This document shows positions 26,528 to 39,147 of a DNA stretch of 64,000 nt, piece after piece (the first letter of the stretch is position 1; each line of letters begins with the position of its first letter). The stretch comes from Eucommia ulmoides. Lineage: Eukaryota; Streptophyta; Magnoliopsida; Garryales; Eucommiaceae. The notes beneath the pieces are model-generated. The model worked only from the letters and a program-made list of their open reading frames with translations. It was not told the origin of the DNA and did no database searches. Location of the stretch: assembly GCA_016647705.1 (NCBI GenBank), contig CM028333.1:12793616-12857615 (forward strand), given 5' to 3'. Both the position numbers and the translations under genes were made by a program.

Positions 26528-27744
26528 GTAGAGGGCGGTGAGTGACGATCGACGATACAAACTTTAATTGAAAATATTAGAAATATAAAAAGAATATTTA
26601 TCATGAGAGTAAAACACAATGTAAAACATAATTAAGGGATTAATATTAAACTTAAAAAATTAAAATAAAATAAATTATGTATTATCATATTTAATTGTGA
26701 CTATTGATTAATTATCTCTATAAAATTTTAATTTCTATTATGATTATTTGAATTTTTTTCTTTAAATTTGATTACGGTCACTTAATTTAGTATGTTAAAA
26801 AATCCAAATAATTTATTTTTTTACAAAAATATGTGAAATATAAATTTATTTTATTATTTAATACTTTCTTCAAAAATATGCAAAATATATTTATTTCTTT
26901 GGACCAATATTTTAGTGTTGTCAATTGTGTGTCAAATTGATGTGGACAAAGAAGTGGTAGTTATAGTAAATAAATTATAATATGAAGGGCAATTACGTTC
27001 CTGGAAATAGACACGTGGAGGGGACAAATATCTTTGGGGAAGAAAATATCTACGAACCTGAAGCTAAGTTGTCTGTCGCCCCCACGCCTTCCACGTCTGT
27101 GATTTCCTATTCCTATTGCCCCAAAAGGATTGATTTTTTATTTTTTTCAAAGAGATATTTTTGTGGTTAGTCCAACATTTCAATTTTAGTCTATAATTAA
27201 ATGGAAAAATTACGAAAAGTATAGGTAATAAAGTAAATCTATCAAATTATTTCACAAGTTTTTTTTTTTTTTCACACTATATTTTTCTAATTAGCATTAT
27301 ATGTTACCAAAAGATTTTGATTTTATTTTTCTGGATGATTTTATCCTTCGCTTCATTTCTTTCTCTATGTCAGTCTCTCCCGTCTCTCTTTTTATTTTCA
27401 CAACTGCCTTCATCATCGTCCAATGTCTAGTCGTTGTCGCCATCCATGCTCTCCCTTGCCACCATCCAAATTTGTCCTATCATTCAAGATCTGGTCGCAA
27501 CGGCTAGATCTATTCTATTTTACAATCAAATCTAACGAGTTGAAACTCGTCCAGATTTGTTCTAACACTTCTTCATCAAACCTACACACTCATCTCTCTC
27601 TCTCTCTCTAGAACCCATATACTCGAACACGCGCATGTTGTTTGATATGTTGAATTGCGTCGGATTGGGGATTGGTTCAAGATTTTGAAGTGTTTATAGA
27701 ACATTTAATTTCACATAAAATCTGGCCGCGGGGGGCAAATTTGT

Positions 27745-27984
27745 TCATCTGGCCGACAGAGATCTGTCGGGAGTAGAGGCAATGGACAGAGGAAGAGCGA
27801 CGCCGGAAGCAGCAGAATCATGAGCCAAATGAGGAGCTGAAAAAGAAGAAATCGACGACTCGATCGGTGCTAAAGAAGGAGAGAATACTGGCAAAGTAGT
27901 CGGTGATGCTCCCGGAGCTTGTGCTAAAGCATATCCAGCAACCAAAGCGAAAATCAAAACCAAAGCAATTTTCGAGTACACCAT
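27745..27984 (-). CDS. Arabinogalactan-peptide-like secreted protein, copy 1
   Basis: 79 codons. The first 21 residues form a signal peptide (MVYSKIALVLIFALVAGYALA) cut before QAPGASP. The mature part is rich in Ala, Ser, Pro and Thr with AP, SP and TP dipeptides (APGASPTTLPVFSPSLAP), the context in which plants hydroxylate proline and add arabinogalactan chains. No hydrophobic C-terminal GPI signal is evident. Compared with copy 2, about 20 bases are missing near the 3' end, so the C-terminus ends earlier (PDRSLSAR). Single exon as drawn. Family placement is from composition, not from a signature motif. Confidence 0.6.
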   Translation of the reverse strand: MVYSKIALVLIFALVAGYALAQAPGASPTTLPVFSPSLAPIESSISSFSAPHLAHDSAASGVALPLSIASTPDRSLSAR

Positions 27985-28855
27985 TGTGTTGTTGTAGGTC
28001 CTATTGTTGTTTGATTTCGCATAAATTTGTTTTTACTCTGATTGTTTCCATGTTTTACATGGCGTTTCTCGATGATTTTTTTTCTATGTTTTGTCTAATT
28101 TAGATGTTGTTCAAAGGGGTGGCGGTGCAGTCGGAGGCGGCGGCTTAGTGAAGTTGAACGGCGTTGAGTGGAGCCGTGGTTATATTCTGAATGATCTCGT
28201 GTTATATTTCTGAACGAAAGTAGAATATAACACGATCTCGTGCTATATTCAAAAGTGTGGAGGGGCAAAATTGTTACAAAAAAAAAAAAGAATTAATTTG
28301 TAACGTGTTTTAAAAATGTGTATTCGGTAATTTTGTCCTCTTATGAGGATTTCTGGATAACCGCCCCTAATTTAAATTTTAATATTTTAAGGTTGTGGGT
28401 CTAAACGCTTCTTTGCAAATGACGGATATATCTTTGTAATTATTTTTCAATAGCAGTCAATTTGAAATTTTGCGGCATGTTCTACGCATTCAATAAGTTC
28501 TTAATTTTGATTTTTTACCCCTGTTTTTTTGTTGATCGCAAGCAATAATTTATGATTTTATTTGAATTGCGACTATTAATTCAATTTTCACGTCGCAAGC
28601 AACAATCACAATTGGAACGACCAGCGAGATTTGTGCAACCAACATAATTGTGGATCAATCGGCTAGCTTATTACTTGCAATCTGTGCGGATTCATTCAAT
28701 TCAGGTTATTTTATCTTATATTTTTGTGATTTCTTTTAGTAGCAATTATTTTATAATTCGAATTTAGATGTCCTTATGTTCTCGTGATTTATTTGAGGTA
28801 ATTCTTTAATTGTAGTATTTTATTGATATTGCTTTATCGTTTCATATATGTTGTT

Positions 28856-31800
28856 ATTATATTATTGGAAACATCGGAATCTGTTATTGGTGGATCAAGT
28901 TTTACATTTTCTTTTTTTATTTATTTATTTTGGTTTGACCATTTGTCTAATGTTGATTTTTTTTAATTTTTTTTTTATCTTTTTTGTTTTTAGCGTAGAG
29001 CTATTTCGATCAGCTTATGGACATCTTGATTAGTTTTCTTTTTGAATTTTTAAAGCACACTCTCTTACATCGGCATTGTACATTGAAAATTAAAATTAAA
29101 ATTTAATTTTAAAGTCTTCCTGTTGTAACAAATGTTGATGATGTTATATATATATATAATTTATTAAATTGTTTAATTACCTCTCATTTATTTTAATTTT
29201 GTATAAATCATTACATTTTAATTTTGTAAATGCAATTACATATTGTCCTCCTTAATCTTTCAATACACACCATTATTCGGTTTTCATATTTTTATACTAT
29301 TTATAATATAATTTATTTTTTAATTTTTATCAAATTATGAGCATGTATCAATATATTTCAATTAACGTTAACTATGTTATCGAATGCAAATTTTATATAT
29401 ATAGTCACCGTTAATTCAACATATTGATGTTAATTGAAAGATTAAAAATAATTTAAATAATTAAAAAAAAAAAAAAAAAGAATAAAATATCATATGTCAT
29501 TGTTCCTAGAGCAATCTACTAATTTCTGAAATTATTTTTATTATTTTTTTTCTTGTATAATTTACCTAAATTAACACAACGTTTCAATTAGGATTGTGTT
29601 ATTCTACCACTGCTGGCCACAATACTCTAGACACAATATTCGACCATCATAAGTAGTCAGTTGTCGAAACTCGATTGCTGAAATAATTTTTGGTTACATT
29701 TAACTAATTTTCTTGTTGGTACTTGTCCAAAATTTTATGAATATAACTAAAAAAATATATTAAAAATATAATTAAAAATACACAGTTACAAGTAGCTAAG
29801 CAATTTCGGTGGATAGGCTTCAACGACTAGAGGCTTGATATTCGACGGCGAGTAGTAGCGGAGGGTGGTGAGTGACGATCGACGATGCAAACTTTAATTG
29901 AAAACATTGAAAATAAAAAAATAAATATTTATCATGAAAGTAAAACACAATGTAAAATATAATTAAGTGATTAATACTAAATTTAAAAAATTTAAATAAA
30001 ATAAATTATGGATTATACTATTTAATTGGGTCTATTGATCAATTATCTCTATAAAATTTTAATTTCTATTATGATTATTTTAATTGTCTCCTTAAATTTG
30101 ATTATGGTCACTTAATTTAGTATCATAAAAAATCCAAATAATTTATTTTTCACAAAAATATGTAAATTATTATTTAATATTTTCTTTAAAAATATGCAAA
30201 ATATATTTATTTCTGTGGGACCAATATTTTAGTGTTGTCAATTGTGTGTCAAATTGATGTGGACAAAGAAGTGGTAGTTATAGTAAATAAATTATAATAT
30301 GAAGGGCATTTATGTTCCTGGAAATAGACACGTGGAGGGGACAAATATCTTTGGCTAAGAAAATATCTACGAACCTGAAGCTAAGTTGTCTGTCGCCCCC
30401 ACGTCTTCCACGTCTGTGATTTCCTATTCCTATTGCCCCAAAAGGATTGATTTTTTATTTTTTTTAATTTATTATTTTTTTCAAATAGATATTTTTGTGG
30501 TTAGTCCAACATTTCAATTTTAGCCCATAATTAAATGGAAAAATTATGAAAAGTCTAAGTAAAGAAGTGAATCGATCAAATGGCTTCACAAGTTTTTTTC
30601 CTTCACACTATATTTCTCTAATTAGTATTATATGTTATCCAAAAATTTTGATTTTATTTTTCTTGATGATTTTACTCTTCACTTCATTTCTCTCTCTCTA
30701 TGCCACTCTCTCCTCTCTCTCTATTTTCACAGTTGTCCTCGTTGTCGCCGTCCATGCTCTCCCTTGCTACCATCTAGATTTGTCTCGTTGTCCGCCATCC
30801 ACCACCATCCAGATCTGTCCTATCATTCAAGATATGGTCCTGACGGTTAGATCTGTTCTATTTTACAATCAAATCAACCTAGTTGAAACTCGTCCAGATC
30901 TATTCTAACACTTTTTCATGAAACCCACACACTCATCTCTCTCTCTCTAGAACCCATATACTCGAACATGTGCATGTTGTTTGATATGTTGAATTGCGTT
31001 GGATTGGGGATTGGTTTAGGATTTTGAAGTGTTTATGGAACATTCAATCTCATATCAAATCTTGCCGTTGCGACCAAATTTGTTCATTTGGCCAACGGAG
31101 TTACTTGGAGCACCGACGGAGATCCGTCGGGAGTAGAGGCAATGGACAGAGGAAGAGCGACATCGGAAGCAACAAAATCATAAGCCAAAGGAGGAGCTAG
31201 AAGAGAAGAAATCGAAGACTCGGTCAGTGCTAAAGAAGGAGAGAATACTGGCGAAGTAGTTGGTGTTGCTCCCGAAGCTTGTGCCAGAGCACATTCAGCA
31301 ACCAAAGTGAAAATCAAAACCAAAGCAATTCTTGAGTACACCATTGTGTTGTTGTAGGTCATGTTGTTAATTCTATTTCGCATAAATCTGTTTTTACTCT
31401 GATTGTTTCCATTTTTTACATGGCGTTTTTCGATGATTCTGTTTCTGTGTTTTGTCTAATTTGGATGTTGTTGGAAGGGGTGGCAGTGCAGTCGACGACA
31501 ACGGCTTCGTGGAGTTGAACGGCGTTGAGTAGAGTTGCGGTTATATTCTGAATGATTTCATGTTATATTTCTGAACGAAAGTGGAATATAACACGATCTC
31601 GTGCTATATTTAAAAGTGCGGAGGGATAAAATGTTTAAAAAAAACCAAAAGGACTAATTCGTAACATATGTTTTAAAAATGTGTATTCGGTAATTTTATC
31701 ATCTTATGAGGACTTCTAGGTAACCGCTCCTAATTTAAATTTTAATATTTTAAGATTGTGGGTCTAAACGCTTCTTTGCAAATGACGGATATATCTTTGT

Positions 31801-32189
31801 AATTATTTTTCAATAGAAGTCAATTTGAAATTTTGCGGCATGTTCTACGCATTTAATAAGTTCTTAATTTTGATTTTTTTTTCCCTGTTTCTTTTTTTAT
31901 CGCAAGCAACAATTTATGATTTCTTTTGAATTGCGACTATTGATTCGATTTTCACGTCGCAAGCAACAATCACAGCTAGAACGACCAGCTAGATTTGTGC
32001 AACTAACATAATTGGGGATCAATCCGCTAGCTTATTAGGTTATTTTATCTTATATTTTCGTGATTTCTTTTAGTACCAATTATTTTCTTATTCGAATTTA
32101 GATGTCCTTATGTACTTGTGATTTATTTGAGGTAATTCTTTAATTGTAATATTTTATCGATATTGCTTTATCGTTTCATATATGTTGTT
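28856..32189. repeat. Copy 2 of the tandem segmental duplication
   Basis: Directly follows copy 1 and repeats it from the attatattattgg start to the tatatgttgtt end, without the hAT insertion. Small indels distinguish the copies, for example near 28670-28700 versus 32030, where copy 1 has about 30 extra bases. Confidence 0.9.
31084..31344 (-). CDS. Arabinogalactan-peptide-like secreted protein, copy 2
   Basis: 86 codons from the Met aligned with copy 1 (MVYSRIALVLIF). A longer start 39 bases upstream is open but not conserved in copy 1, so I reject it. Signal peptide through ALA, then a mature region of AQASGATPTTSPVFSPSLAL type, less proline-rich than copy 1 (AP to AS, AP to AL). The C-terminal tail GSPSVLQVTPLAK is not present in copy 1. 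The gene sits in the second half of the tandem duplication, and the leader region is also duplicated, so both copies may keep promoter sequence. Confidence 0.55.
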   Translation of the reverse strand: MVYSRIALVLIFTLVAECALAQASGATPTTSPVFSPSLALTESSISSLLAPPLAYDFVASDVALPLSIASTPDGSPSVLQVTPLAK

Positions 32190-33143
32190 ATTGTTTATGA
32201 TTTTTGCTCTTTATTTTTTTTAATTTAGTGCTTATATTATGTCATGTATTTTTTTTAATACATTTTGACTTTTATGCCACTAGAGTTGTTTGATGAGTCA
32301 TTCTCCATTTTTGTTGTTTCTTTGCACGTTTGATAATTCAATACATGTTTTTAATGGGAATGAGAATTTTATCTACAACTTCTTTATTAAGAAGGTATCT
32401 TGAAGTGAAAAAGTCTTTGTGCCAATAAATTTTATTTGATTTATTCTCCTCCCAGACGTTCTGTTTAAGTTATTAGTAAATTATGATTTTATAATTTGTT
32501 GTTAAATTTTGACGTGGAGGGATTTTCTACCGTCCACGCGTAAACTTGGAAACCCACAAACAAGATCATACAAGATCATACGTGGCAAGTTACCCATTGA
32601 TTATACCCGAAAATTCAAGTACATATCGCTCGTCTGACTTCTTGCACACCAAATACAGGGACTTGTGCACTTCTTCCCTTCGCGTAGGCCTGCTTGACCA
32701 TGCAAAATACGTGTGACACCTCCTTGACAACATCAACTGACTGATTCTTACATGGAAAGGCCCCATATTGATGTTAATACATCTTTGGAATCTTGTCTTT
32801 TTCACGCCTGACATATCTATAAATACGAAGCAGAGGTAAACGAAAAAAGTGATTTGAAAATTTTAGTAATTTTGTTAATAAACTTCATTCAATTTCAAAT
32901 ACTTATCCTCAAATCTGAGATCCTTCATCGGGAATTTTTTTTCTCAGTATAAGAATTTGTGGTGAATAAGTACCGATAGTCTCGAATCCTCTATTACTGA
33001 TCTCCCAAGATCGAGGCATATGAAAATTAAAGGACAAAAACTTGAAGAAATTGTCGAGATGGATGGCTCAACAAATTGCTCTTTAAAATTTAAAATTAAT
33101 TAATCATTTATTTTCAAAAATCTATAAGAATTACATGGGAGTA
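32190..33143. other. Intergenic, one unrecognised short frame
   Basis: A 74-codon frame on the minus strand (32590-32814, starting MSGVKKTRFQRCININ) has more balanced composition than its AT-rich surroundings. I recognise no family. It may be a remnant exon. The rest shows no gene. Confidence 0.35.
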
Positions 33144-36100
33144 CTAATTGAGCTTGAGTCTATTTTGGAAGGCTTCCCAAGTTAAATCTTTCTCGAGGTA
33201 CTCAATATTAGCCGGATTGAAGGGACCTTTGATGATGTCAATAGACTTTATGACGGCCCTTGCCGGAAGAACGCTCTTTGTTGGGTCCGGCGAAGTCCTA
33301 TAGCTCAAGCATGACGAAAATCCCTAATAAAATTGTGGAAAAGGCAACATAAATAGCATTAACACAGGAAAAATAAAATAAAATTAAATTAAACAATTAA
33401 TTATTTTTTTTGTAGGCTTGGGAAAATGAAAACAAATAGAAAGATAGAAATATATGTATAATAAATGTTAAAAGTGACTGTTGATCCTAAGATGTTGATG
33501 AACAATTAAGTATTGATATTTTGGTGGAACTGATATTTTAATTGAGTGTTTCAGTAATTTAAAGTTTCAGTGATGAAGTTGAAGATATTGAAGATCAAAT
33601 TAAATGGATGTTAAATGAAGAAATTGAAGATTTAAGAGCTTGAAAAAATTAGGAAAAACAACCCAGATAAATTTTAACTCTTAATATTCTATTTAGGAAC
33701 ACACACGGCACAAAATATTTTTATTATTTATGTGTGTTTTGATAAGATAAATTTATTTGCTCCTATGTGTATTTGAAAAGAAATATTTGTAAATGGTTAA
33801 AATAGAATTTGAGAAAGTTAGTGGAACTAATTAAAAAAATAAATTAGTTAAAGGGATGAAAATGTAAAAGAGAAAAAGTATAAAACGAGATCAGAGAAAA
33901 GATTCAGAAAGGAAAAGTCGGCCGAGGAGTCGATCGACATATGGTGGTTGAACTCTCTAAATCTGCGAGTCGACCGAGCGGTCGACCGGTGGAAGCTTGA
34001 CAAACTTTCTGAATTTGCGAGTCGACCGTGCGGTAGACCGATGAACGCAGCAGGCTACTTCCAGAATCTTCCAGTCGACTGAGTACTCTGTTTCAGGATA
34101 ATGTTTGATCCGAAATCATATCTAAAAGTAATCGTTTTTTGTTAAGATTTGAGAGAGATTTAAGGGATTTGGTGATATTTAAGATATAGTTAATATATTA
34201 ATTAAATTCTATTAATTTGGTACATTAAATATTAATATTTCTCAATTTGGTACTTGAAATAGTTTTTATGCTTATTAATTGAGATTGAGAAATACTTTAG
34301 GAATTTAATTGAGAATTTTAAAAGTTGTTATTAAGTGATATTGAACCTAAATGAAGTCTTTATATTATAAGGGGTCTATAAGAGCATTTTATCGTTATGA
34401 CACTTGTAAACTAGCCATTGGAAGGCTGATTACATATCCCTATATATAGGCCTGCGAATTTATGATTTAACTAAGCAGAAAATGAGAAAAATCATATCAT
34501 ATTATATTGAGAGCTTTTATAAGAGTTATCTATCTGAAATACTGTGAGTTTTTTTGAGAGACGATTTTGAAGATTAACCGCTATTAATTTGTGTTGCTAC
34601 CGGATCTGAAGTTATATTGTTTTATATATTCTTTTTGTGAATTTTGGGTGATATTTTTTCATTTATATTCTTTCATTGCATTATTTGATTATTGTTTGGA
34701 AATTGATTTTAGAAATTATTTCTAATTTTTGAAGAAAATATTTTTATAAACAATTTTTTAAATCTGATTACGTGCTGTAATTTGCTACCCATATCTTATT
34801 AAAATTAGATTTCTGTATCTTACGTTTTTCTATCACTAGTTGAGATATTAATTGAGTTATTATTTATCTGGGGTGGCAGAAGCTCCTGAGTGAGATTTAC
34901 TTTTTATTAATTTGTGTATTGGTGAGTTGTGACGGATTAAATATCATTGGAGATATTTAATCAAGGGTAGCCAGGTTTCAGTCTCTTCTTATAAAGAGAT
35001 TGAGGTAGTGATTCTTCCTAGGTAAAAATTGAGTTGTAAGTGAATTGTAAAAGTTTCATCCTTACCTGTGAAAATGATACTTGGAATGTTGTGTAAGGTT
35101 TTAATTCTTGAGCCGTAGTGATAAAAAGAATTAAGTTAATCTTTAACCTGTAAAAAGATAGGTTATTCTTGAGCCTAGAAAAAGTAGAAGTTATTCCCTA
35201 ACCTTTGAAAAGGAAATTGTAAAGGTTGATTCTGAGCCTGTAAAAAAATCGATGTGTAGGTTTGGTTTCTACCTTTAAAAGGATCTTAAGAATTAGTGGG
35301 TGCGAATCTCCGTGGGACTCGGAGGACTGGACTAGCCAAGGATAACTTGGTGAAGCATGGTATATCTTGGTGTGCTGCATTATTACTTTATCATTTTTGT
35401 TATTTAGGTGTGCACCTAGTTAATTGATTTATTCCGCTATGATATAAAAATAATAATTAATTTAGGAAGTAAATTAATTATTTGATTTATTCAAGTTATA
35501 TTCTGATTATTTTTAATTACCCAATTCTTCCTCTTTTGGGTATTTTACTGGGCCAACAGTGGCCATTGTGGGATCATATTAAAATAAGTATCAAATTATT
35601 AGAAAATCAGAAATATTATTTATCGAATTAAAATAGGAATTTTAAATTGAATATAAATCTATTCGTTATGTTTTAACTTGTGTTTTAATCACATGGTCAA
35701 TGTTTAATTGTATCTTTACTCAAATATTTTCTGTTAAAGTTTGCATTATCGGCAACCAATGCCACCTCAGTTGTCGTCCCACCGTCAGACCCCAAACTTC
35801 TGGTCACCGAAATTTAACCACCGGTCTTCAAATTTTTTTTAGTCATATATAACTATTTTTTAATGTAATTTTTTTGTTAGATGTAACTTTTCTTTTGGTG
35901 TATTTTTTAAATATTTTAGTGTATTTGTTAGTTATATTTTTTAATGTATGTTTTAGTTATATTTTCGCATATTTTTAAATTATAAAACATATTACTAAAA
36001 ATTAGTAGTGTAACTAAAAAAAATTCTGGCAACCCAAGGTTCAACAACTGGCGGTGATCAGCAAACGAGCGGCGGTGAAGCGACGTGAATTTTTATTAAA

Positions 36101-36669
36101 ACTAAAATATTTATTTGATTTGAGAATTTTTATTAATTTAGTGTGATGCGACCTATCACTAATCATCCCATTAAAATATTTTTTATGTTTAATTTTTTTT
36201 AAAAGCAAATGGGGTTCTATTTGATTTGTAACTACAAAATAATTTATGTATTTTTTTAAAAAATGAAAATTATTTTAGAAATCGAACCATTTTTTTTTAA
36301 AGTTAAATTAAAGCAAGTTACCTTGAAGACAAGAACTTCAGTTTCCTCCTCGTCCACAATCGCTTTCACGAGAAGTGCTTCTCCGACCGCCGACCGACTG
36401 TACAATTCCAACATCTCCATCTCCGAGTTGTGTCCGTAATCGTCATCGTCGTCGGATTCTTCATCGTACCTCGGTAATCTCCGACGGGCATTTCGCCGAA
36501 CAATGTCGAAACCTCCTCGTAGGTTGCCTGGTTTCAGAGATTTATTGATTACGGCGGAGGAAAAGCAAATTGAAACCCTAGGGTTAGGGCTTGAAATGCT
36601 GAGAGGAAGACGAGGCAGGAGAGGAGATGAGGAGGATGCTTTGGACCATCCATTCGGGTGTTTCAACAT
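33144..36669 (-). CDS. Conserved plant protein of unknown function, probably plastid-targeted (2 exons)
   Basis: Exon 1 is 36669-36322 and exon 2 is 33323-33144. The intron is 2998 bp, GT-AG, phase 0. Total 528 nt, 175 aa. The N-terminus is Ser/Pro/Arg-rich with few acidic residues (1-45), like a chloroplast transit peptide. An arginine-rich patch (58-67) and an acidic stretch (DEESDDDDDYG, 69-79) follow. Then comes a conserved-looking domain: EMEMLELYSRSAVGEALLVK (84-102), EVLVFK at the exon end, GFSSCLSYRTSPDP at the start of exon 2, and KGPFNPANIEYLEKDLTWEAF near the end. From memory this resembles a plant family catalogued as a DUF (possibly DUF7734); that label needs a search. The two exons are joined by agreement of frame and by family recall. 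The intron holds a 2.08-kb solo LTR, and a MULE-like element lies 82 bp from the ATG. Confidence 0.82.
33479..35558 (+). repeat. Large solo LTR inside the intron of the plastid-protein gene
   Basis: Begins TGTTGATCCTAAGATG and ends CTGGGCCAACA. The flanks gtgac (33474-33478) and gtggc (35559-35563) form a 5-bp target duplication with one mismatch. A TATA-type box (ccctatatataggcc, about 34438) lies in the middle, followed by a long transcribed-type leader. The region around 33915-34080 repeats gagtcgaccg / ggtcgaccg motifs. There is no internal coding region, so it is a solo LTR of about 2.08 kb. The lineage is not certain. It is antisense to the host gene. Confidence 0.75.
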
Positions 36670-36751
36670 GGGATTTGTCTTGTTTGTGGTGGATGTGGCT
36701 TTGGCCTTTGTAAGAAATTATCTAACTGTGTTAAAGAGTACAAAAGGATTA

Positions 36752-39000
36752 GGGTTAATTTCACTACTAGCCCCTGAAGTTGAGTACGAGTGTCAATTCG
36801 GTCATTGATACATTTGGTTTACCAATTTTCGTCCCTAAAGTGTGAAAATGTTTCAATCAAGGCCAAATTGGGTGGATGGTCTAATTTTTAGGTCGGAAAA
36901 CGTCACGTGCACTGCACGTGACTTTTATTTAGGGTGAAAACAACCCTCCTCAATCTCAGAGCATCTCCAATAGATGTATTATAAGGTGTGCTAAAAATTT
37001 TAATCATTATTTTGGCATTTTTCAGCTAAAATTAAGATTCCAATAGATGTGATACCTGTTGTGCCAAAATGACACACTTTTGTTGCCTAAGCCATATTCA
37101 GCACAAGTGCAAGACTAATTAAAAATTTGGAAGGAAGACGGTTGAAATTAGTTGTTGCCCCAACATTCAAAAAAAAAAAAAAATCAAAATGTGAAAAATA
37201 GTTTTTTAATTTTACTCTCTTTGAGTTGGGTTAATTTGTTAATTTTATTGTTTGTGTTGATTTTAATTTATTAATTAAATTAGGTTATAATTTAATTTGA
37301 TCTGATTTAGACTTAAGTTGCCCCGATTTATTTAATTTAGTTTAATATTTATTTATTTAAAATCTAATCATTAATTTTGATACATCGAGATACTTAATAT
37401 TAATTCAAATTCAAACTAAAAATAATAACAATTTAATATTAAAATAAAAAAAAATAAAAAAAACAAATTTAAATTCTGTTTTTTCTATATTTTTTTTTAT
37501 TCAAGTCCATTTTTATTTTAATGCAAAATACATTTAAAGAAGTGATATATCCTACTTGTTAGAGTACCCATCTTAAAGTATATATATGTCATACCACTAT
37601 TCATATATCTCACAAAAAAATATTGTAACAAATTTACACATTTATTGAAGTTGCTCTCATAACCCTTACCACCTTTGTTGTGAAATTATTTGAGCCCCCC
37701 CCCCCCCCCCCTCCCTTTCAATTTTCATCATCTTTTTATCACTAAATCTATCTCTAATCAAATTTGAGCCACCATTCCAATCGTCAAACTCAGTCAAACT
37801 CAATCAAACCCTAAAAGGAAATTGCATAAAATTGAACCCACAAATCATCCAATTTTCACACAAAATTGCAAAAAATCAAAGAAAACTTCAATCCAATGTG
37901 CGAGAAGTCGAAGATTGTTTAGAGAAAAAAAGTTGAAGAGTTGAAGAAGGGAAACCGTTGTCTTTGATGGTAGGGTTGTGGGTGGTCGGCAACTGTGTTG
38001 ACATGTCATTGTGCTAGGTAGGGAGTGTCATTGATGCTGGAACGGGAGATGGTGGGACATAGTGATGACAATTGAACCCTAACTGAACGATAATTGAATC
38101 AAATCTATCCAAATGATTCAATTTTCAAACCGACCAAATGATTTTAGTTTTTGTTTTGACTTTGGACTTGAAAACCGGAATGGTTTGAGTTTCAGTTTGG
38201 AGATACTAACCATGAAACCGAACTGCACAACCATTATTTTAGATCTATTTTTTAAAATATATTTTTATCCTTTTTTTTATTTATTTACTCTTTTACCTTT
38301 AGTGTGTGTATATATTTTTTACACTTTCACCTCTATTTTTTATTTTAACTTATGTGTTGTATTTTAATTATGTTTGGGATGTTTATGTAAGAATTAATAA
38401 TTTCGGGGTCCGGTTTTGATTTTCTTTAGAATTTGTACTTCATATTTTAGTTATATTTTTATTTATAATTTTATGAATTTGCGTGTTAGAGAAAATTAAT
38501 AAATATATAAAAAAAATAAAAAAATGTTGTAATTTCGCAGTTTGGTATTGGTTTTTGATTTTATATAAAATTAAACAGTTCGATTTAAAAAACGACTTCT
38601 AAAAACTGATAGTTTACTATTTGGTTTTGAGTTTGGTATATGTTTAACAATTTTTTTTTTTTTTTTTTTTTTTTTTTAGTGAAATCGGTCTAAAATCGAA
38701 TTATTGTCACTCCTATTAAAACGTATTGACGACATCGTGGGTGGGCAACTGAGAGGGGAGTGTAGGGGTGGTGGTTCATGGAATAAAAGAAGAAAGAAGG
38801 AGAAGGAGAAAAATAAAAAGAACTTAAGTTTGAGGTTAAATATCTTTTTAACCCCTAAATAAAAATCGGATGCGAGGCACATTGCTTTTTCTGTCCAAAA
38901 AAATAAAAAAATGAAATATTTTCATACTTTGAGACAAAATTGGATTAAAAAATATATTAGCGTTCAACCAAAGTTTATAGATTAATGGTGAAATTAACCC
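36752..39000. mobile_element. Non-autonomous MULE-like transposon upstream of the plastid-protein gene
   Basis: The ends are inverted: GGGTTAATTTCAC at the left and GTGAAATTAACCC at the right (13 bp perfect, then a degenerate extension, cccctgaagttgag versus its counterpart ctataaactttggttg). Flanks AAAGGATTA (36743-36751) and AAAAGATTA (39001-39009) give a 9-bp target duplication with one mismatch, as expected for Mutator-like elements. The interior is AT-rich with poly-C (37695-37711) and poly-T (38651-38677) runs and no transposase. Confidence 0.75.
36902..36922. promoter_or_regulatory. Double G-box (CACGTG) near-palindrome
   Basis: Two GCACGTGAC/GTCACGTGC arms face each other around a central A/T, giving two CACGTG cores 4 bp apart. 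It lies within the MULE-like element, about 235 bp upstream of the start codon of the minus-strand plastid-protein gene. CACGTG is the core bound by plant bZIP and bHLH factors. Any effect on the gene is inference. Confidence 0.45.
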
Positions 39001-39086
39001 AAAAGATTAAAAGAAAGAAAAATTAATGGCATTTCAAGGGAAAATTATTTACTGCCATAATTTTTTAATTTTTTATTTTATGTCTA

Positions 39087-39147
<61 letters not shown>

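Larger units (their letters stand above)
24741..28855. repeat. Copy 1 of a tandem segmental duplication
   Basis: Starts attatattattggaaacat and ends tttcatatatgttgtt. The same start and end recur in copy 2 (28856-32189), which follows immediately. Sequence, gene content and order match throughout. Copy 1 is 4115 bp; subtracting the hAT insertion and its target duplication (about 775 bp) leaves 3340 bp, almost the length of copy 2. Confidence 0.9.

Noticed and set aside
31345-31383. Upstream Met for AGP-like copy 2 (99-codon version)
   Set aside because: The 13 extra residues precede the signal peptide and are not conserved in copy 1, so the internal Met is the better start.
32590-32814. Extra downstream exon of the plastid-protein gene
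   Set aside because: The gene already ends with a stop at 33144 in the conserved exon, and the frame shows no link to it.
36503-36808. 101-codon plus-strand frame
   Set aside because: Antisense to exon 1 of the plastid-protein gene and running into the MULE end; no conserved features.
36752-39000. Protein-coding content of the MULE-like element (for example 38113-38367)
   Set aside because: Frames are Phe/Tyr/Leu-rich products of T-rich sequence, with no transposase motif.
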